Assembly (NCBI GenBank): GCA_949317995.1
Contig: OX439037.1
Coordinates: 19,704,324-19,768,323, forward strand
Reading direction: 5' to 3'
DNA: 64,000 bases
From: Acholoe squamosa
Lineage: Eukaryota; Annelida; Polychaeta; Phyllodocida; Polynoidae
The stretch's first letter is position 1. Each line of letters opens with the position of its first letter. Shown here piece by piece: positions 25,400 to 37,940 of the stretch. The translations under genes were made by a program, and so were the position numbers. The notes under the pieces were generated by a model that was not told the origin of the DNA, did no database searches, and worked only from the letters and a program-made list of their open reading frames with translations.

Positions 25400-26185
25400 G
25401 GTGTAAATTTTGTTTCATCTCCTAGAAGAGAGACAAGGTGAAATGTGCATAACCAAAATAATGTTATAATGGCTGCTATCAGAATGAGGTGTTCCTTTGA
25501 AATCTGTAATTGAATAAAGGGCATCTGCATAATTCTTTCCGTGACAAAAAATAGAGATATTACCTTAATTCCATTGCACCCCCCCTCCCCCTGCAGAAGG
25601 CCTATAGGAAGTAATAAAAAAGAAAAAAAGAGAAATTCCGAGGTACCCCTGCTTTTGATCTGATAATGAAGCCATCAAGTTTGAATAGCCAAAGGCAAAT
25701 TAATGTTTCTTTATACTACTGACATGCCATTGCTCCATCTACAGGATTTATGTTCCATCTTTTCCTATTAACCAAACATTTTCACATGATTTACGCCATC
25801 TGGCGACTGCCCTATAGGAGAGTGCCCTATAGTATTATGTGATTGATCACCATTATCCAAGCCACAGCTCATTAACATAGCATGTCAAAGTATGCTAATA
25901 GAAAGTCGTCATTTAGCATCATTTTTCAATTCTACATACAAGCTAATCATTGCATCATAGACTTTCAAATGATCTCTGGTACCTCCATAATGACTGCTGC
26001 TCATCATCAACACCAAAGTTATGCCATTATAATTTGAAATAACCTCAATTTTAATTCATCATAAACTCCTGAGGCTTTCCTTACAGAACTGGAACTTTCA
26101 ATCTTCTTTTCTAATGAATAAAGACTAGTTGGTCTCCAACATTTAGAAATACATGACAAAAAGAGTCATATTCTAAGAGCTGTTT
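25400..26185. other. Non-coding interval
   Basis: AT-rich, without a supported gene or clear repeat. It separates the motif-rich region from the minus-strand pseudogene. Confidence 0.5.
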
Positions 26186-26187
26186 AG

Positions 26188-28920
26188 TCATATCAGATCA
26201 TCAAAGTGTCCTGCTTTGTTGTTGGAATCATCAGAATGGGATACAGTGCAGTGGATATCTGCTGTGTTCTGGCAATGGCTTTCCTCTGCACCACATCTGC
26301 ACATTTCAGTGCAGACCATACCATTCTGTTTACATGAACACCTACTCTGACATTGGCAACAGATGAGCTCAATAACAGCTTTTGGAGCTGGTGGATCCAA
26401 TGTAGGCACAGGGATGAGGCTAGCACCTTCCAACCTCTAACCATAGTCAGACGGTGGTGGAAGTTCTGGCATTGCGATTATGTCTGACTGCCAGATAGTA
26501 GCCCGATAATGAGCTCGTAGAATCTTTTGTAGGAGAGCCCCCTTAGTAGCAGGAAGTCTCTCCTCTTCTGCTTGACTGTTGCAAAATAGCTTCCAACGTA
26601 CCTCAGCGACACTGGTTAGGGATGTTTCTGATTCATACAGAAGGCAAACAAATTGTTCTATGCCATTGATGACCTCACTGCTAGGTGTGCTACCATGTCC
26701 AAGTTGTGCAAATGCTTTCCTTACTCCTGAACTGGCACTTCTGAGTGTGGTCCAACAAGTCAGCTTGCTTTTACCAGCAAAGTGACCAGTTTGGTCAGCT
26801 CCAGTAAAAGCATGAAATCCTTTCAAAGCTTCTGCATCTACATCTCCCAGTTGGTCAAATATTGGCTTTAGAGGCACTGTATGTTTTGTTGAACCTGTGC
26901 CTGTGATTAACCTAATTGTGGATGGGAGGAGTGGGAAGCGGTGCACAGCTAGAATCAAAACATGTGTAACTGGTGATTGTATATCTAGCTCCTTTGCTCC
27001 ACGGAGTGTTGCATCTCAGGCGTGAAGCATGATCTTTGTGTCAGCCTCTTCTTGTGAGCTTGCCAGGTGATTGACATCTATTCCATTTGAGATAACATAT
27101 TGTTTATAAGCCACAATCACACTCTTTTGTGATGACTGGTATTGTTTGGTGACCTTCTCCGCCAAGTAGGATGTCAGTTGGTCCTTTGTGCTGAAATGTG
27201 ATAGGAACTTCTTGAAAGGAACATTTGCTAATGGTGTATTATCTGTAACCTTATAAGCCGTAGGTGTCTCAGACCCCAGCCGTCTTTCCCTTGTTGCCTC
27301 CTTTAATGATGTCGTAACATCATAGCGATCAAATACCACATGAATCTCATCATAGGAGTGAGTTTTCTGACTAAGCCTAGTGCAAAAATGCTTAGCTAGA
27401 TCTTCACATGTTTTTATCCAATCGACTTTGCCCATTTCCTGCACAAGGGCCATTCCATCAAGGACAGTGCATTTTTTTCCATTGCTTGTGTTCGGAGCTT
27501 CCTCAGTAGTGTTTGACTGACAGTCAGCTCGCAAAGACTCAAGAGCTGACTTAACACTACTATTGTCCCTTGTTGGCAAGAGTTTCCCTTCAAATCCAAA
27601 TAAGGATCGAGGGAAAGTTGAGAACTCATACTTGCCAAGAGACTCTTGTACATCAATTTCTGGCCTGGACCTTGCCACAATGAGGCAGCGTGCAAACAAT
27701 GCCCTTTCATCTTTCCGTTGCACAACTTGAGGCACTCCTTTCTTGGATGAATTCTTTTTTGCATCTTTCCAAGTGTTCATGTTCAGTTTTTTCATGGGTG
27801 CCCATAGGTTTATCTCATCTGAAATGATGCGCTTCTGAACTAAGATCTCATACTCCTCCTGTCCCCTGTTTGGTAAGTTGTAGAGATCAACAGTAACCTT
27901 ATGAGGCATAATCATTTGACTGATGAGACTCAAGAGTTCCTTCCCTTCATATTTGAAGGGATCTGTAGATGATTTGATCACACTAACTAGTTTCCTGTGT
28001 TGCTTGCAAAGCATGGGATAGTTCATGATTCCTTTCCTGTAGACCTGCCATTTTAGTAGTCTCCTCTGCTAAACAAGCAAGCTCAGGGGCTATGAAAAAC
28101 AGCCTTGCTCTAGCATTTTCATTTAAGATTATGCCTATCGGTCCACCTGAAACTTCCATCCATCGATTCTCATGTTCAATTGCGTGGTCAGGACAAAAGG
28201 CACAAAAGGCAGTTTAATTTTTGTTCACTACAAAGTTCCCATCTTTGAACTCATTCCAGATCTCAGGATCTGATTGCTCTAGACCTTTCATATCAGAGAG
28301 ATATGACGGGACCATTCTTACATACTTGAGCTTGTCCAGAGCAAAAAAGTATTTGGCCAGACTCTCCAGGGATGCCAAATGAAGGTCCCAGTCACCTTTC
28401 CGTGTTGCTTTGATGAAACTCAGTAGGACCATAATCAGTTCCATGTAGTCCAAAAAGAACTTGAACATGGGTTTTTCAATGTTGTCTTCATTGAACTTAT
28501 CCATCTGTAATGTAACTTTCTTCTTGATTTCATCGGTTAGTTGATAGTATTTCTCCACCAAGTCTTCGGTATCATCATTGCATGCTGTCAATAAAGCTTG
28601 TGACAGTGCAATACATTCTTCATGTAGTTCCACATTGTCAATGAAAAAGGATTCCTGGTAGAGAGAGAAGAGGGCTTGCAGAGTTAGTATATGGGCACTG
28701 ACAGCTCTCCTGATATGATTACACTCAAGAATTTGCCTTGTTGTGGTTGGATGGTATAAGTCTGCCTCAACCCAGGCATCATCTAGCCCACTTCCTTCAA
28801 TCATGCTACCAGCTGTTCTGATCACCCCCATAACAGTGTGGAGTTCCCCTATCCACAGCAGCCACTTACCCTTACAATCCTCTCTTGCCATCTCAATCTG
28901 CTTTGCCTTCTCATAGAGTT
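26188..28920 (-). pseudogene. Decayed repeat-encoded PIN/FEN1-like protein (locus B)
   Basis: Read right to left: 28891-28214 is an alpha-helical module (SGLDDAW and KGDWDLHLASLESL blocks). 28026-27016 is a long frame with a VLDGMALVQEMGK strand, a VVFDRYD segment and a QEEADTKIMLHA acidic motif. 26958-26437 has the HAFTGADQTGHFAGKSK and EVRWKLFC blocks. 26433-26188 ends in a Cys cluster (CCQCQSRCSCKQNG). VLDG, FDRYD and EEADT are spaced as in PIN/FEN1-fold nucleases, but catalysis is unproven. Breaks seen are a TAA near 28212, a frameshift near 28030, an in-frame TGA at 27016-27018 and a TAG at 26437-26439; between 28026 and 26188 the frame is otherwise constant. The family is multicopy in invertebrates and likely mobile-element related. 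Confidence 0.75.
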
Positions 28921-29199
28921 ACATGTCTAGAGTGATGACAGTCTTCCTCTCTGGGCTAACTATTGTGGTGTTGATGTGTTGTGCTTGCTTGAGGACTGTT
29001 ATCAGTGTTGACCAGTTTGACGCTGGTGCTTGCAACGGCGGAATAATAGAAACCTTTGTGACCATCTCTCAGAGAGAAACTGTAATAGGGCTGCTTTGTT
29101 TTGAGACACATGTGTAAATTCCTGAAATGCTGGAACTGGCAAATTTCCTTATTGGTTTTGTTTCAGGGGCATCGCTTTATATCTTTTTGCCTTTCACTT

Positions 29200-30384
29200 G
29201 ACTTTAGGCTGGGTTTCTTATCATATCTATCACAACAGAAGTGGATACTTTCTGTCCCAGTGGGCAAGCTGGAGAAGAGATTGCTTTTGTAGCGTTTAGC
29301 AACATCTTCAAAGGTTTCTCCCTTCAAGAATGTCTATCCCTGCACCATGTGCATGGCATCTATTATCACTGCAATTAGCTTCAGATCATCTGATGGTAAA
29401 TCTGAAAGGAAGTCTACTTTGCACTCCTCCCTTAATACAGTTACTAATGTAGCTTTATTTCCTCCTCTCAGAGTCACCTCATCTTTAAAGAGGGAGGCTG
29501 GTGTTTTTGCACATTCATGCAGTCCAACCAGGTCTTTAATGTCCACTTTTCCACCTCTTGCAATCATCTGGGCCAGCCTGTGAAGATTGTCTACCTCATT
29601 AGCAGACTTTTGAGCCTCTCGACTCTCTCTTGTCTTCAGGGGGAACTATTTCACCAGTGGAAATGTTTACAAGTTCAGATGTTTCTGTTTGAAAGGGATT
29701 AATCATGTGGTCCTTGATAATTTTCAAAGCTTTGTCAATCAGTTTGATCTCTGATAGTTGCTTCTTCTCCAGCCTCATGATGTGTTTCTGAAGCAGATGT
29801 CATATTCAGGCTGTCCTTCAATTCATTGGTGATTGCTGTCAGAATAGGCTTCGTGTACAGCCACTTACTGCAAGCAGCAGGCAAACCAGACAAACCTGAG
29901 GACCTCTCTTTGACATCCACATTGTATGTTTGCTCTAACAGCACATCAGGTGACACACCATTGTGTTTAGCATTAACCCGCCTCACTGTGAAGCATCCAT
30001 AATCTACAAATCGTTCATATACAGAAGAAACACTTTCTAGCAACATCTTCATCTCCCTCAGGTATAACGGCAGGTACACCCCGTATTTATGATGGTCTGC
30101 AGCCACTATATATGGTAACATGTTGCCAGCTTCTTTCAAGTACTCTTGCCAGTTTCCCTGACGTTGTGCATAGAGGAACCTTAGTAGAATGTCAATCATT
30201 TCAAGAAAGGTCCCCCATACAACCTTATTTGGAAGGTCATGTTGTCTGTCCAATTGACATTAATTTTGAGCATTGTAACCTTGTCCAGTTTAGGTAGAAT
30301 ACCTTGAGACAATTCATGAATGTTGACTGATTGTCCATCAGGAGCCTCTGCATTGAATAGTTCCTCATATGCTTCACATACCTC
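29200..30384 (-). pseudogene. Repeat-encoded gene interrupted by the Polinton, downstream half (locus A)
   Basis: This continues the gene whose 5-prime half lies at 54472-56330. From the insertion point the frame runs CEAYEELFNAEAPDG onward. A frameshift near 30250 leads into the 30253-29735 frame, which carries the QGNWQEYLKEAGNMLPY helical module also present in locus B. Next come a 29567-29334 frame with a VIIDAMHMVQG strand (PIN-domain-like start), a TAG, and a short FCCDRYDKKPS segment. Beyond about 29200 similarity fades and locus B begins in the same orientation. Multiple breaks show it was already decayed or decays independently of the Polinton. Confidence 0.7.
30379..30384. repeat. 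Target-site duplication, left (TACCTC)
   Basis: The six bases TACCTC directly precede the left terminal repeat, and the same six follow the right terminal repeat at 54466-54471. Six base pairs is the duplication length characteristic of Polinton integrase. Confidence 0.95.
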
Positions 30385-30827
30385 AGTAGTACAGTATGAG
30401 ACACAATGACATAGTTTGGTTAAGGGCAAGTTTTGAGGTGAATGATTGGGAGTTTGGATTTGATTCAGCTATGTATGTGTAGGGAAAATGTTGAGCTATC
30501 AGAATGTGCAATAATATTTGGGGGAATATTAAAATGAATAGTGAATTTAGTGGTCCAAAGTCGGGTAATTTTTGGGTGTTTTGGTGAGATATCAGAATGT
30601 TAAAACCATCTGTGGGAACGCATTGACTGCATGGAATTACCTATAGTTTTGTGGTATGATGCAATCTATGTGTATACATGTGCATGTATGTTTTCAAGTT
30701 GATTAGTTCATAATTCATTGAGTAATGAACAAATGAGTGTAGACTGTAAATGTATGGAGTTGGAAATCCAAGATGGCGGCAGCTGGTGGCAGGTGCTGGC
30801 TTGTCCTGGGGTAGGTGGCCTACATTC
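30385..30827 (+). repeat. Polinton left terminal inverted repeat, 443 bp
   Basis: Pairs with 54023-54465. It begins AGTAGTACAG and holds a YY1-like site (CAAGATGGCGGC at 30769-30780) near its inner end. Homology to the other repeat stops at 30827, after TACATTC. Confidence 0.97.
30769..30780 (+). promoter_or_regulatory. YY1-like site in left terminal repeat
   Basis: CAAGATGGCGGC contains the AAGATGGCGGC core recognised by YY1-type zinc-finger factors. It points inward, about 400 bp upstream of the polymerase start. The mirrored copy is at 54070-54081, upstream of the PC4/death-domain gene. Both outer genes could use it as a promoter element. Function is inferred. Confidence 0.45.
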
Positions 30828-31176
30828 CAGTGTGTGCTGACCTCCATTCGAATTCTGCTTGCTGATTGGGTGGGGGTGGGTAGGTGAGTTCAGTTGAGCA
30901 AATAAGGGGTGGCAGGGTGTAGGAGTGACTATTATTGAAAGGGGTGGGAGGAATAGTGTATTTATGGAATCATGTACCTGACATGACCTCATATTGAACT
31001 TATGTACTGGTGGAGATACTACACTACTGGACTTATTACCCCTGAGGTGGAACATTACTCCTTTGATGATCAGGGATTAGATCCTTTACCATTTGATTAT
31101 ATTACTGGACTTATTACCTCTGAGGTGAAACATTGATATGTTTATGATCTGGGATTAGGTCCTTTATACTTTGATC
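30828..31176 (+). promoter_or_regulatory. Leader between left terminal repeat and polymerase
   Basis: Contains an inverted CCAAT box (GATTGG at 30862-30868) in a G-rich stretch, and a 77-bp tandem duplication (ACTGGACTTATTACC at about 31024 and 31101) that ends just before the polymerase ATG. This is probably the promoter and 5-prime leader of the polymerase gene. Confidence 0.5.
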
Positions 31177-34100
31177 ATGGCTGAGCCTCCAGATGATAGA
31201 CAACCAGACAATACAAACTGGGTAAGAACAAAACTTTATTTATACTTATATGCTTAAATACTGTAAAGTGCATCCCTGAGTACTGTCTTGGTGTATATAT
31301 ATGTGGTGTATGTACAGGACGTGTCGGCAGTGTCTGAAATGATAAGAAATGAAAATAAATTAGAATATGATGTTAGTGTTGATACTTGGTAAAATATTGC
31401 ATGAGGTTGGCATTCAGATAATGTCCCAGGAATCTCACCTGAAACACATTGAGAGCAAAACATTTATTCAATCATTCTTTGTTTCAGGGACGGCAGTGTT
31501 CTCGCTGTGCCAGGAAGTTTGCCACCTCAAAGGGAAGGAGGATGCATGAAAAAACATGCACAGGTGGGGCCAAAGAGTGGAAGTGTGACATGTGTACAGT
31601 AGTGTTTTCCACCAAACAGCGTCTCAATACCCACATTCCTCGTTGTAAATGGAGAAGGGCAGAAGGGCAGGAGGCTCGTTGGCAGGCTGAAATTGACAAG
31701 AGACTCCATGAGTGTCAAATGGCTGGGGTGATGGAAGTGGATACTGACAACTGTGATAAATGTAACACTATTCACGGACCCTCTACTAGTTCTTCAGGGA
31801 GTCACAAGTGTGAGTTGTGTTCAAAAACATTCCCATCACTGAACTCACTCAGCCGGCATAGACGTGTGCATTATAAAAGTAAAAACAGGGATCGATATGT
31901 GTGTTCATTGTGTCAAAGACTATTCACAGAAAGGAAAGCTTACCACCAGCATCTCTTAGCTGCACATAATAGAATTGCTGAGGATACACCTGTGCCAAAA
32001 CCAGTTTATAAGTGTGATGACTGTGGTGAAGTTTGTGATTCATTTCTAAGCATTCACAACCATAGGGTGGTACATCGTCAGAACCGGCTGCTGGAAAGGG
32101 ACACACCAAATTATGCTCTATCTTGGGAGAACGATCCAGATGTCGATCCCCCATGGGTCACTCGAGATGGAGAGGGAAATGAAATTCTTGATGTTGAATT
32201 CATGAAGATTTATACAAGACACAGGGGCACCATAGTGGCGGGACATGATCCTGGGATAGTGCATGGTGTGTACAACTTTCCACTAGCTGATTTTGATGGA
32301 GATGTCAATGATCTCATTCCTCACATCACTGAGATTGTGGCCACTGAACAACATACTTTCAGGCTTAACATGTCTTTCGGCTTGATATTGAGAGACATAG
32401 AAACAGGACGCTATAGATATTGGAATCCATATTTCAATGCACTGTTGTGGGACGACCCTCCAAGGATCAGTCGTCGTCAGGATGTGACTAATCTAGTAGA
32501 TTTGCTTGAAGGAACAGATTGGTTTCAGTACCTGTTACGTGAAGCAGATTCCACTAAATTACGACTTGTGTATGTTACCAATGTGACCTATTTTGTGTTC
32601 AGAACGGGTTATCCTATTGGAGCTGGTCAGGGGGTTGATTTACCTTCATACATCAATGACAGAAATTGTATCATAGGGCTGGCCAAGAGAAATGGGATAG
32701 CATACAAAGATAAACTGTGTGCATTCAGAGCATTAGCATTTCATCAGTTTGGTCAGGAAGATCTGGAAAACAATGTCAGAATACTCTATGCTTGATGGTA
32801 TGATTATAAGGTTGCAGAAGGTGTAGATGACCTCCCACACAATTGTAAGAAATTCCAAGGTCTAGAAATGGGTGATCTACCTGATTTCGAGAGGTGTTTT
32901 GATGCTCGCACCAATGTGTATTCCTTGAACAATGATGGTTCTTGTACCCGTATTTACAACTCCATCATGACCGATGCAGAGCAGGCAGCAACAGAGCTCA
33001 ATCTAAATCTGTATGAGCGACATTTTAGTCTGATTCAGGACATGGCACAGTATGCCCAAAAGTTTGCCTGTCCTCATTGTGGTAGAGCCTTTGACCGTTT
33101 GTCTAATCTAAAAAGACACCAAAAATCATGCTGCTCTCGAGTCAAATATCGGTATCCTGGTGGGATATATGTGTCCCAAGAAACCATGTTCGAGGAACTC
33201 CAGAGCACATTGGGTATACAGGTCGATAGTGATTTGCAATTCTATCCATATTTCGCGGTTTTTGATTTTGAATCGATCTTACTCAAAAATTTTGAGGATC
33301 AGGTACAAGGTGAAGATCTAGATGTGAATGTTGAAGAGAACATGGGTAGGGGTACAAGGTGGACCACTGAGCATGTACCTGTGAGTGTAAGCATTTGTTC
33401 CAATGTTGAAGGTTATGAAAATCCTCACTGTATTATTAATCCTGACATGGATGAGCTGTTGGCATCCATGGTTCTGTATTTAGAAGAGATACAGCAGAAA
33501 GCCCTGACCCTGTGTCAAGCTAGATGGGTAGGAGTAACAGAGAAATTGAAAGCACTAAAAGATGAGTTCCCTGTGAGTCTGGATGAAGAGGAAGTGAGAG
33601 GGTGGGCCGGTGGTGGGGGAGAGGAGTCAGGAGATGAAGAAAATGTTAGGGACTTACCACTTACTCCGGATTCAGCCCCTGAGCCAGAGGGCATGGGGGA
33701 GATGGATCACATAGATGTAAGAAATGAACATGCTAAGCGTGTGGAGAAAATGACAGACAAGTTTAATGAGTATCTCTCTGTTTTACCTGTTCTTGGGTTT
33801 AACTCCTCGAAATATGATTTGAATTTAGTCAAGAAGAAGTTCCCTAAACATTTTTCTTTGGCAACAGACATGAAATACATGATCAAAAAGACAAACCAGT
33901 ACACAGCTATTGCCACCTCCAGGTTCAAGTTCTTGGATGTATCAAACTTTCTGGCTGCAGGTTCTTCTTATGCCCAATTCTTGAAGGCCTATGAAACAGA
34001 AGCCCGGAAATCATACTTCCCTTATGAATGGTTTGACACTGCAGAAAAACTGGATCATCCTGAGCTACCATCTTATGATTCATTCTATTCCAAACTGAAA

Positions 34101-36839
34101 AATGGTAATGTTTTGGAAACAGAGCACTCAGAGTGGATAGCTAGGGGGAGAAAGGGACCTGAGCCATTGACAGGAGAGGAAAATTATAGGGAGTTACAAA
34201 ATATTTGGGATCAGGGAAACATGCAGACTTTCAGTGAGTTTCTGACCTACTATGCCAATCTCGATACTGCACCTTTTGTCGAAGCTGCACAGAAAATGCT
34301 TCAGTATTATGTCAATCTTAAAGTGGACCTGTTCAAAGTGGCTGTTTCTGCTCCAGGGGTTGCCAGAAAACTGTTGTTTGACTGTGTGAAAGGAACAAAC
34401 AAACAGTTTTCCAGTTTTGAGACGTGTGATTCTGATTTATATCACAAGCTTAAGACATGTGCCTTTGGAGGCCCCAGTATTATATTCAACCGCTACACAA
34501 AAGTGGGTGAGACTACCATCAGGGGAAATGAAAACAAGATAGCTAGACAAGTGTTAGGCCATGACGCGAATGCCTTGTATTTACATTCTCTCAATCAGAA
34601 AATGCCTGTTGGGTTTCCAGTCCGCAGGAAGGCAGAAAACAATTTTTTTCCCGAAGCAAGGTTCAGACACATGGACATGTATGTCTGGATGCAATGGAAG
34701 ATGGATTACAAGGGTTATCACATTCAGCACAAATTGAATAGTGGAAAGGAATTCCCTGTAGGTCCCTATAGGTTGGATGGTTTTTGTCTGGACAAAGGTA
34801 CAAAGAGAGGGTTTGAGTACAATGGGTGTTACTACCATGGACATGACGAGAAAGAATGCTGGTTCTATATGAAGGGAGGGAATGCAGGTTGGCCAGACAA
34901 CATCAGAAAACTAATGGAGGCTAGAAAGGCTAGAACAGAAGCCAGGGAGGCTTACCTTAAAGAGATGAAAATAGAACTGACTGTCTGCTATGAATGTGAA
35001 TGGCACCGTGACAGAGAACAGGACGGATATGGGTATGACAGGATCAAGGAGTTGATCCCAAAGTTCTTTTGTGAACATCCTGACACAGTGACTGAAGACA
35101 TGATCAAGGACAGCATACAGACTGGGGAACTTGAAGGGATGGTTCAGGTAGATATTCAGGTACCTGAAGAGTGGCCAGATGGTTTTGAGAAGGCAGGCAT
35201 GACTCCAAAGGAATACTTTTCCGAGTTCCCACCCTTGTTTTGTAACACAGAGGTACATTACGATGACTGGGGGGAAACAATGCAGGATTACATCAGGCAG
35301 ACTACTGATGGTAAATTCGATGCCACAAGAAAGCTACTGGTGGGAGGGACACGAGCCTCTCGGGTATTTTTCTCCACTGATTTGCTTCGATGGTACCTGA
35401 GCAAAGGAATGGAGGTGACCAAAATATATGAAGTGGTGGAATACCGATTCGATTACTGCTTTGGTCCCTTTGTGGACTTTGTCACCAAGGCTAGACGGGA
35501 AGGGGATATTTTCCGTCATAAAGAAATCCTGGCAAAAACTATGAAAATACTGGGCAATGCTGGCTATGGATCCCTTTTGTTAGACAAGACAAAACATAGG
35601 AAAATCAAATATGTATGGGGTAAGCATGCTGCTCATTTGGCTGTCAATGACCCTCTCTTTAGGAACATGGCCAGTCTCTCTGATGACATGTATGAAGTAG
35701 AGATGAGCAAGAGGTCCATCAACTTGAACATGCCCATACAACTAGCATTTACGGTACTTCAGAATGCCAAGCTTAGACTCTTGCAATACTACTATGACTT
35801 TTTAGATGTGGTCATGTCTAGAGACGACTTCCAATTACTACTTTGTGACACAGATAGCTTGTATTTCGCAATCAGTGGTCAATCGATGAGCGGGGTGATC
35901 AAACCAGACGCTGTTCAAATGTATGAGCATCAGATCGCTCGTTGCAATGTGAGCACTGAAGGGGTAAACTATTTTCTGCCCCGAGAATGTTGTGCAGAAC
36001 ACAAGCTATATGACCAAAGAGAGCCTGGGCTTTTTAAGTTAGAGGCTAGTGGGACTGAACTAATTGCTTTGGCTTCCAAGACATATTATCTGGCCAAGAG
36101 TGACGGGACAGAGGGGGTCAAAGCAAAAGGGGTACAGAAACGGGCCATCATGAATCCCAGGCAGTACTATGAAGATGCGCTTTTCAGAAGGTTAAGTGGA
36201 AGTGTGACCAATGTCGGGTTTAGGGTTCGGCAGAATACCATCATGACCTATTCCCAGAGAAAGAGGGGATTTTCTTACTTCTATGTGAAACGGGTAGTCC
36301 AGGAAAATCATGTAGACACCATTCCTTTACCTATTGTTTTGAACCCCTGGACAGATCACAATACCTTTGTGCTTCGAAAGAAAGTCCACCGATTGGCCCA
36401 TGATTACCCCTGCACTCTAGAGAAACACGGCAAAAAATTCATCAGTAGTGCTCACTTGTTCTTCTACGAGATGGCTTTGGCTAATGACTGTCCATTTTGG
36501 GTTCTTTATGCCGTGGAAGAGAATAAGACAGCCAAACAGGTTTACCGTTCTGTATCCCAGATCAAGGTGAAAGAATGTTGGTATGCTAGAAGAGATGCAA
36601 TAATGGAAGGGGTGTTGCAGATGAAAATAGATATGATGAAGGTCGAGTTGGTAGAGGAGTTGCGAGAGGTGGGGGAGCGCTTGATTGTTCAACCTGGCCA
36701 CAGGTGGGACAATTATTTCACCTGCGGTCTATCTGAAGGGATGGCAGAAATCACTAACCCCACCAATCTACCTGGAAATGACTTCATCAGCCTTTTCTGG
36801 GCAAGAAAGATGCGGGAGGAGGGTTTCATGGATGACTAA
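31177..36839 (+). CDS. PolB: Polinton protein-primed DNA polymerase B, two exons, in-frame TGA
   Basis: Replicates the element; the family uses a protein primer. Exon 1 is 31177-31221 (15 codons, start MAEPPDD), with donor GTAAGA. Exon 2 starts at 31488 after TTTCAG, phase 0. The N-terminal part has about five C2H2 zinc fingers, then a region ending in a KDKLCAFRALAFH segment that resembles an OTU-type cysteine motif. The frame stops at TGA 32793-32795 but stays open in the same frame to 36839. Counting from the ATG at 32868: a C2HC finger (C68, C71, H84, C88), the exonuclease motif FDFES (D133, E135), polymerase motif A HDANALY (D566), motif B GNAGYG (N897) and motif C CDTDSLY (D994). The only recognised lesion is the TGA. 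Either the copy is inactivated, the stop is read through, or two polypeptides are made. I cannot decide between these from sequence. Confidence 0.93.
32793..32795 (+). other. In-frame TGA within the polymerase reading frame
   Basis: The codon separates the 448-codon N-terminal open frame (counted from 31449) from the 1,323-codon frame that begins at ATG 32868. The 24 codons between the stop and that ATG are open and protein-like. There are no convincing splice sites that would remove it. Confidence 0.9.
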
Positions 36840-37004
36840 AGTATGTGGCTAATATTTCAGGTGGTTCGAATATATAAATGTACATATTATTCGCATTGTG
36901 TATGTCTTCTCCAATCTGTGATATCCCATATGGATTGTAGTAAAATTTGTGAATATTTTGTACTTGTGAGATCTTGCTACATTGTACCTGTCGCTCAATA
37001 AGTA

Positions 37005-37010
37005 AATAAA
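37005..37010 (+). terminator. Poly(A) signal of polymerase gene
   Basis: AATAAA lies 166 bases past the polymerase stop at 36839, ahead of the next gene's TATA box. Confidence 0.7.
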
Positions 37011-37077
37011 ACTTGACTGTCTTAAATCTGTTTTCTGTTTCATTTCCATGGGCAACAGTATCATCTGATAGTAACAG

Positions 37078-37084
37078 TATAAAA
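37078..37084 (+). promoter_or_regulatory. TATA box before the ATPase/capsid block
   Basis: TATAAAA lies about 100 bp upstream of the ATPase ATG (37181). It follows the polymerase poly(A) signal, so it marks a separate transcription unit for the packaging and structural genes. Confidence 0.65.
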
Positions 37085-37180
37085 CAGTAGTGAGTGGTGG
37101 TGGGGTGTTAATAGGAGTCGAACATTTGGATAGAGCAGATCACACCATTAGTCATACTACAACCACATCACAGTTCAATC

Positions 37181-37873
37181 ATGGATCATTACATTGAGGA
37201 AATAGAGGGACCATTGTTTCCTGGTTTACATGCACCATCAGCTGCATGCATATCAGGGATGAGTGGGAGTGGTAAAACTACTTTGGTACACCGTATCCTT
37301 GCTCACAGGAATGCTATTTACAAAACCCCAGTCCGCAAAGTTCTATATTGCATGACTGTCAATCAGCCCATATTTGATCAAATGAGACAAACAGTCCCTG
37401 GCATCATATTTCATAGAGGAGTGCCTACAGAAGAGGACCTAAACACATTCACAGATGGGACTGAACACACTTTACTGATTCTGGATGATCTTATGGAAAC
37501 GGTTGTCAAGGATCCACATGTACAAATGTTGTTCACCAAGTTCTCGCACCATAAATTTATTTCGGTTTTATATTTAACTCAGAATCTATTTGCACCTGGG
37601 AAATGTCAGAAGACAGTAAGCAACAATGTACACACAAACATAGTCCTTTGCAACCCTCGAGACGTGGGACAGATCAACATCCTGGCCAAACAAACTGGTC
37701 TGGGTCATGTTCTGAAAGAGAGTTACAAGGACTGTGTCCAGCAGAAAAAATATGGCTATCAAGTCATCTGCCTTCATCCTGCTGACATCTCCCATCCAAG
37801 CGACCCACCTAGGTTGAAGGCACAGATATACACCAACATCTTTCCTGGAGAGGACCTGGTGAGCTACCTGTGA
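37181..37873 (+). CDS. Genome-packaging ATPase (FtsK/HerA-type)
   Basis: This 230-aa protein is the expected motor that pumps DNA into capsids in Polintons and related dsDNA viruses. Walker A is GMSGSGKT at residues 26-33, and Walker B is LLILDDL at 98-104 with acidic D102 and D103. The SHHKFISVLYLTQNLF stretch and the later NPRD block are typical of Polinton ATPases. Length and motif spacing match the family. The ATG follows a TATA box by about 100 bp. The next gene starts within 70 bp. No lesion seen. Confidence 0.93.
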   Translation: MDHYIEEIEGPLFPGLHAPSAACISGMSGSGKTTLVHRILAHRNAIYKTPVRKVLYCMTVNQPIFDQMRQTVPGIIFHRGVPTEEDLNTFTDGTEHTLLILDDLMETVVKDPHVQMLFTKFSHHKFISVLYLTQNLFAPGKCQKTVSNNVHTNIVLCNPRDVGQINILAKQTGLGHVLKESYKDCVQQKKYGYQVICLHPADISHPSDPPRLKAQIYTNIFPGEDLVSYL

Positions 37874-37940
37874 ATAAATACTTGTGTTAGTGTGAAGGGG
37901 GTACCAGTTGGAAGGCAACCTCTCACATGGATGGACAGTA

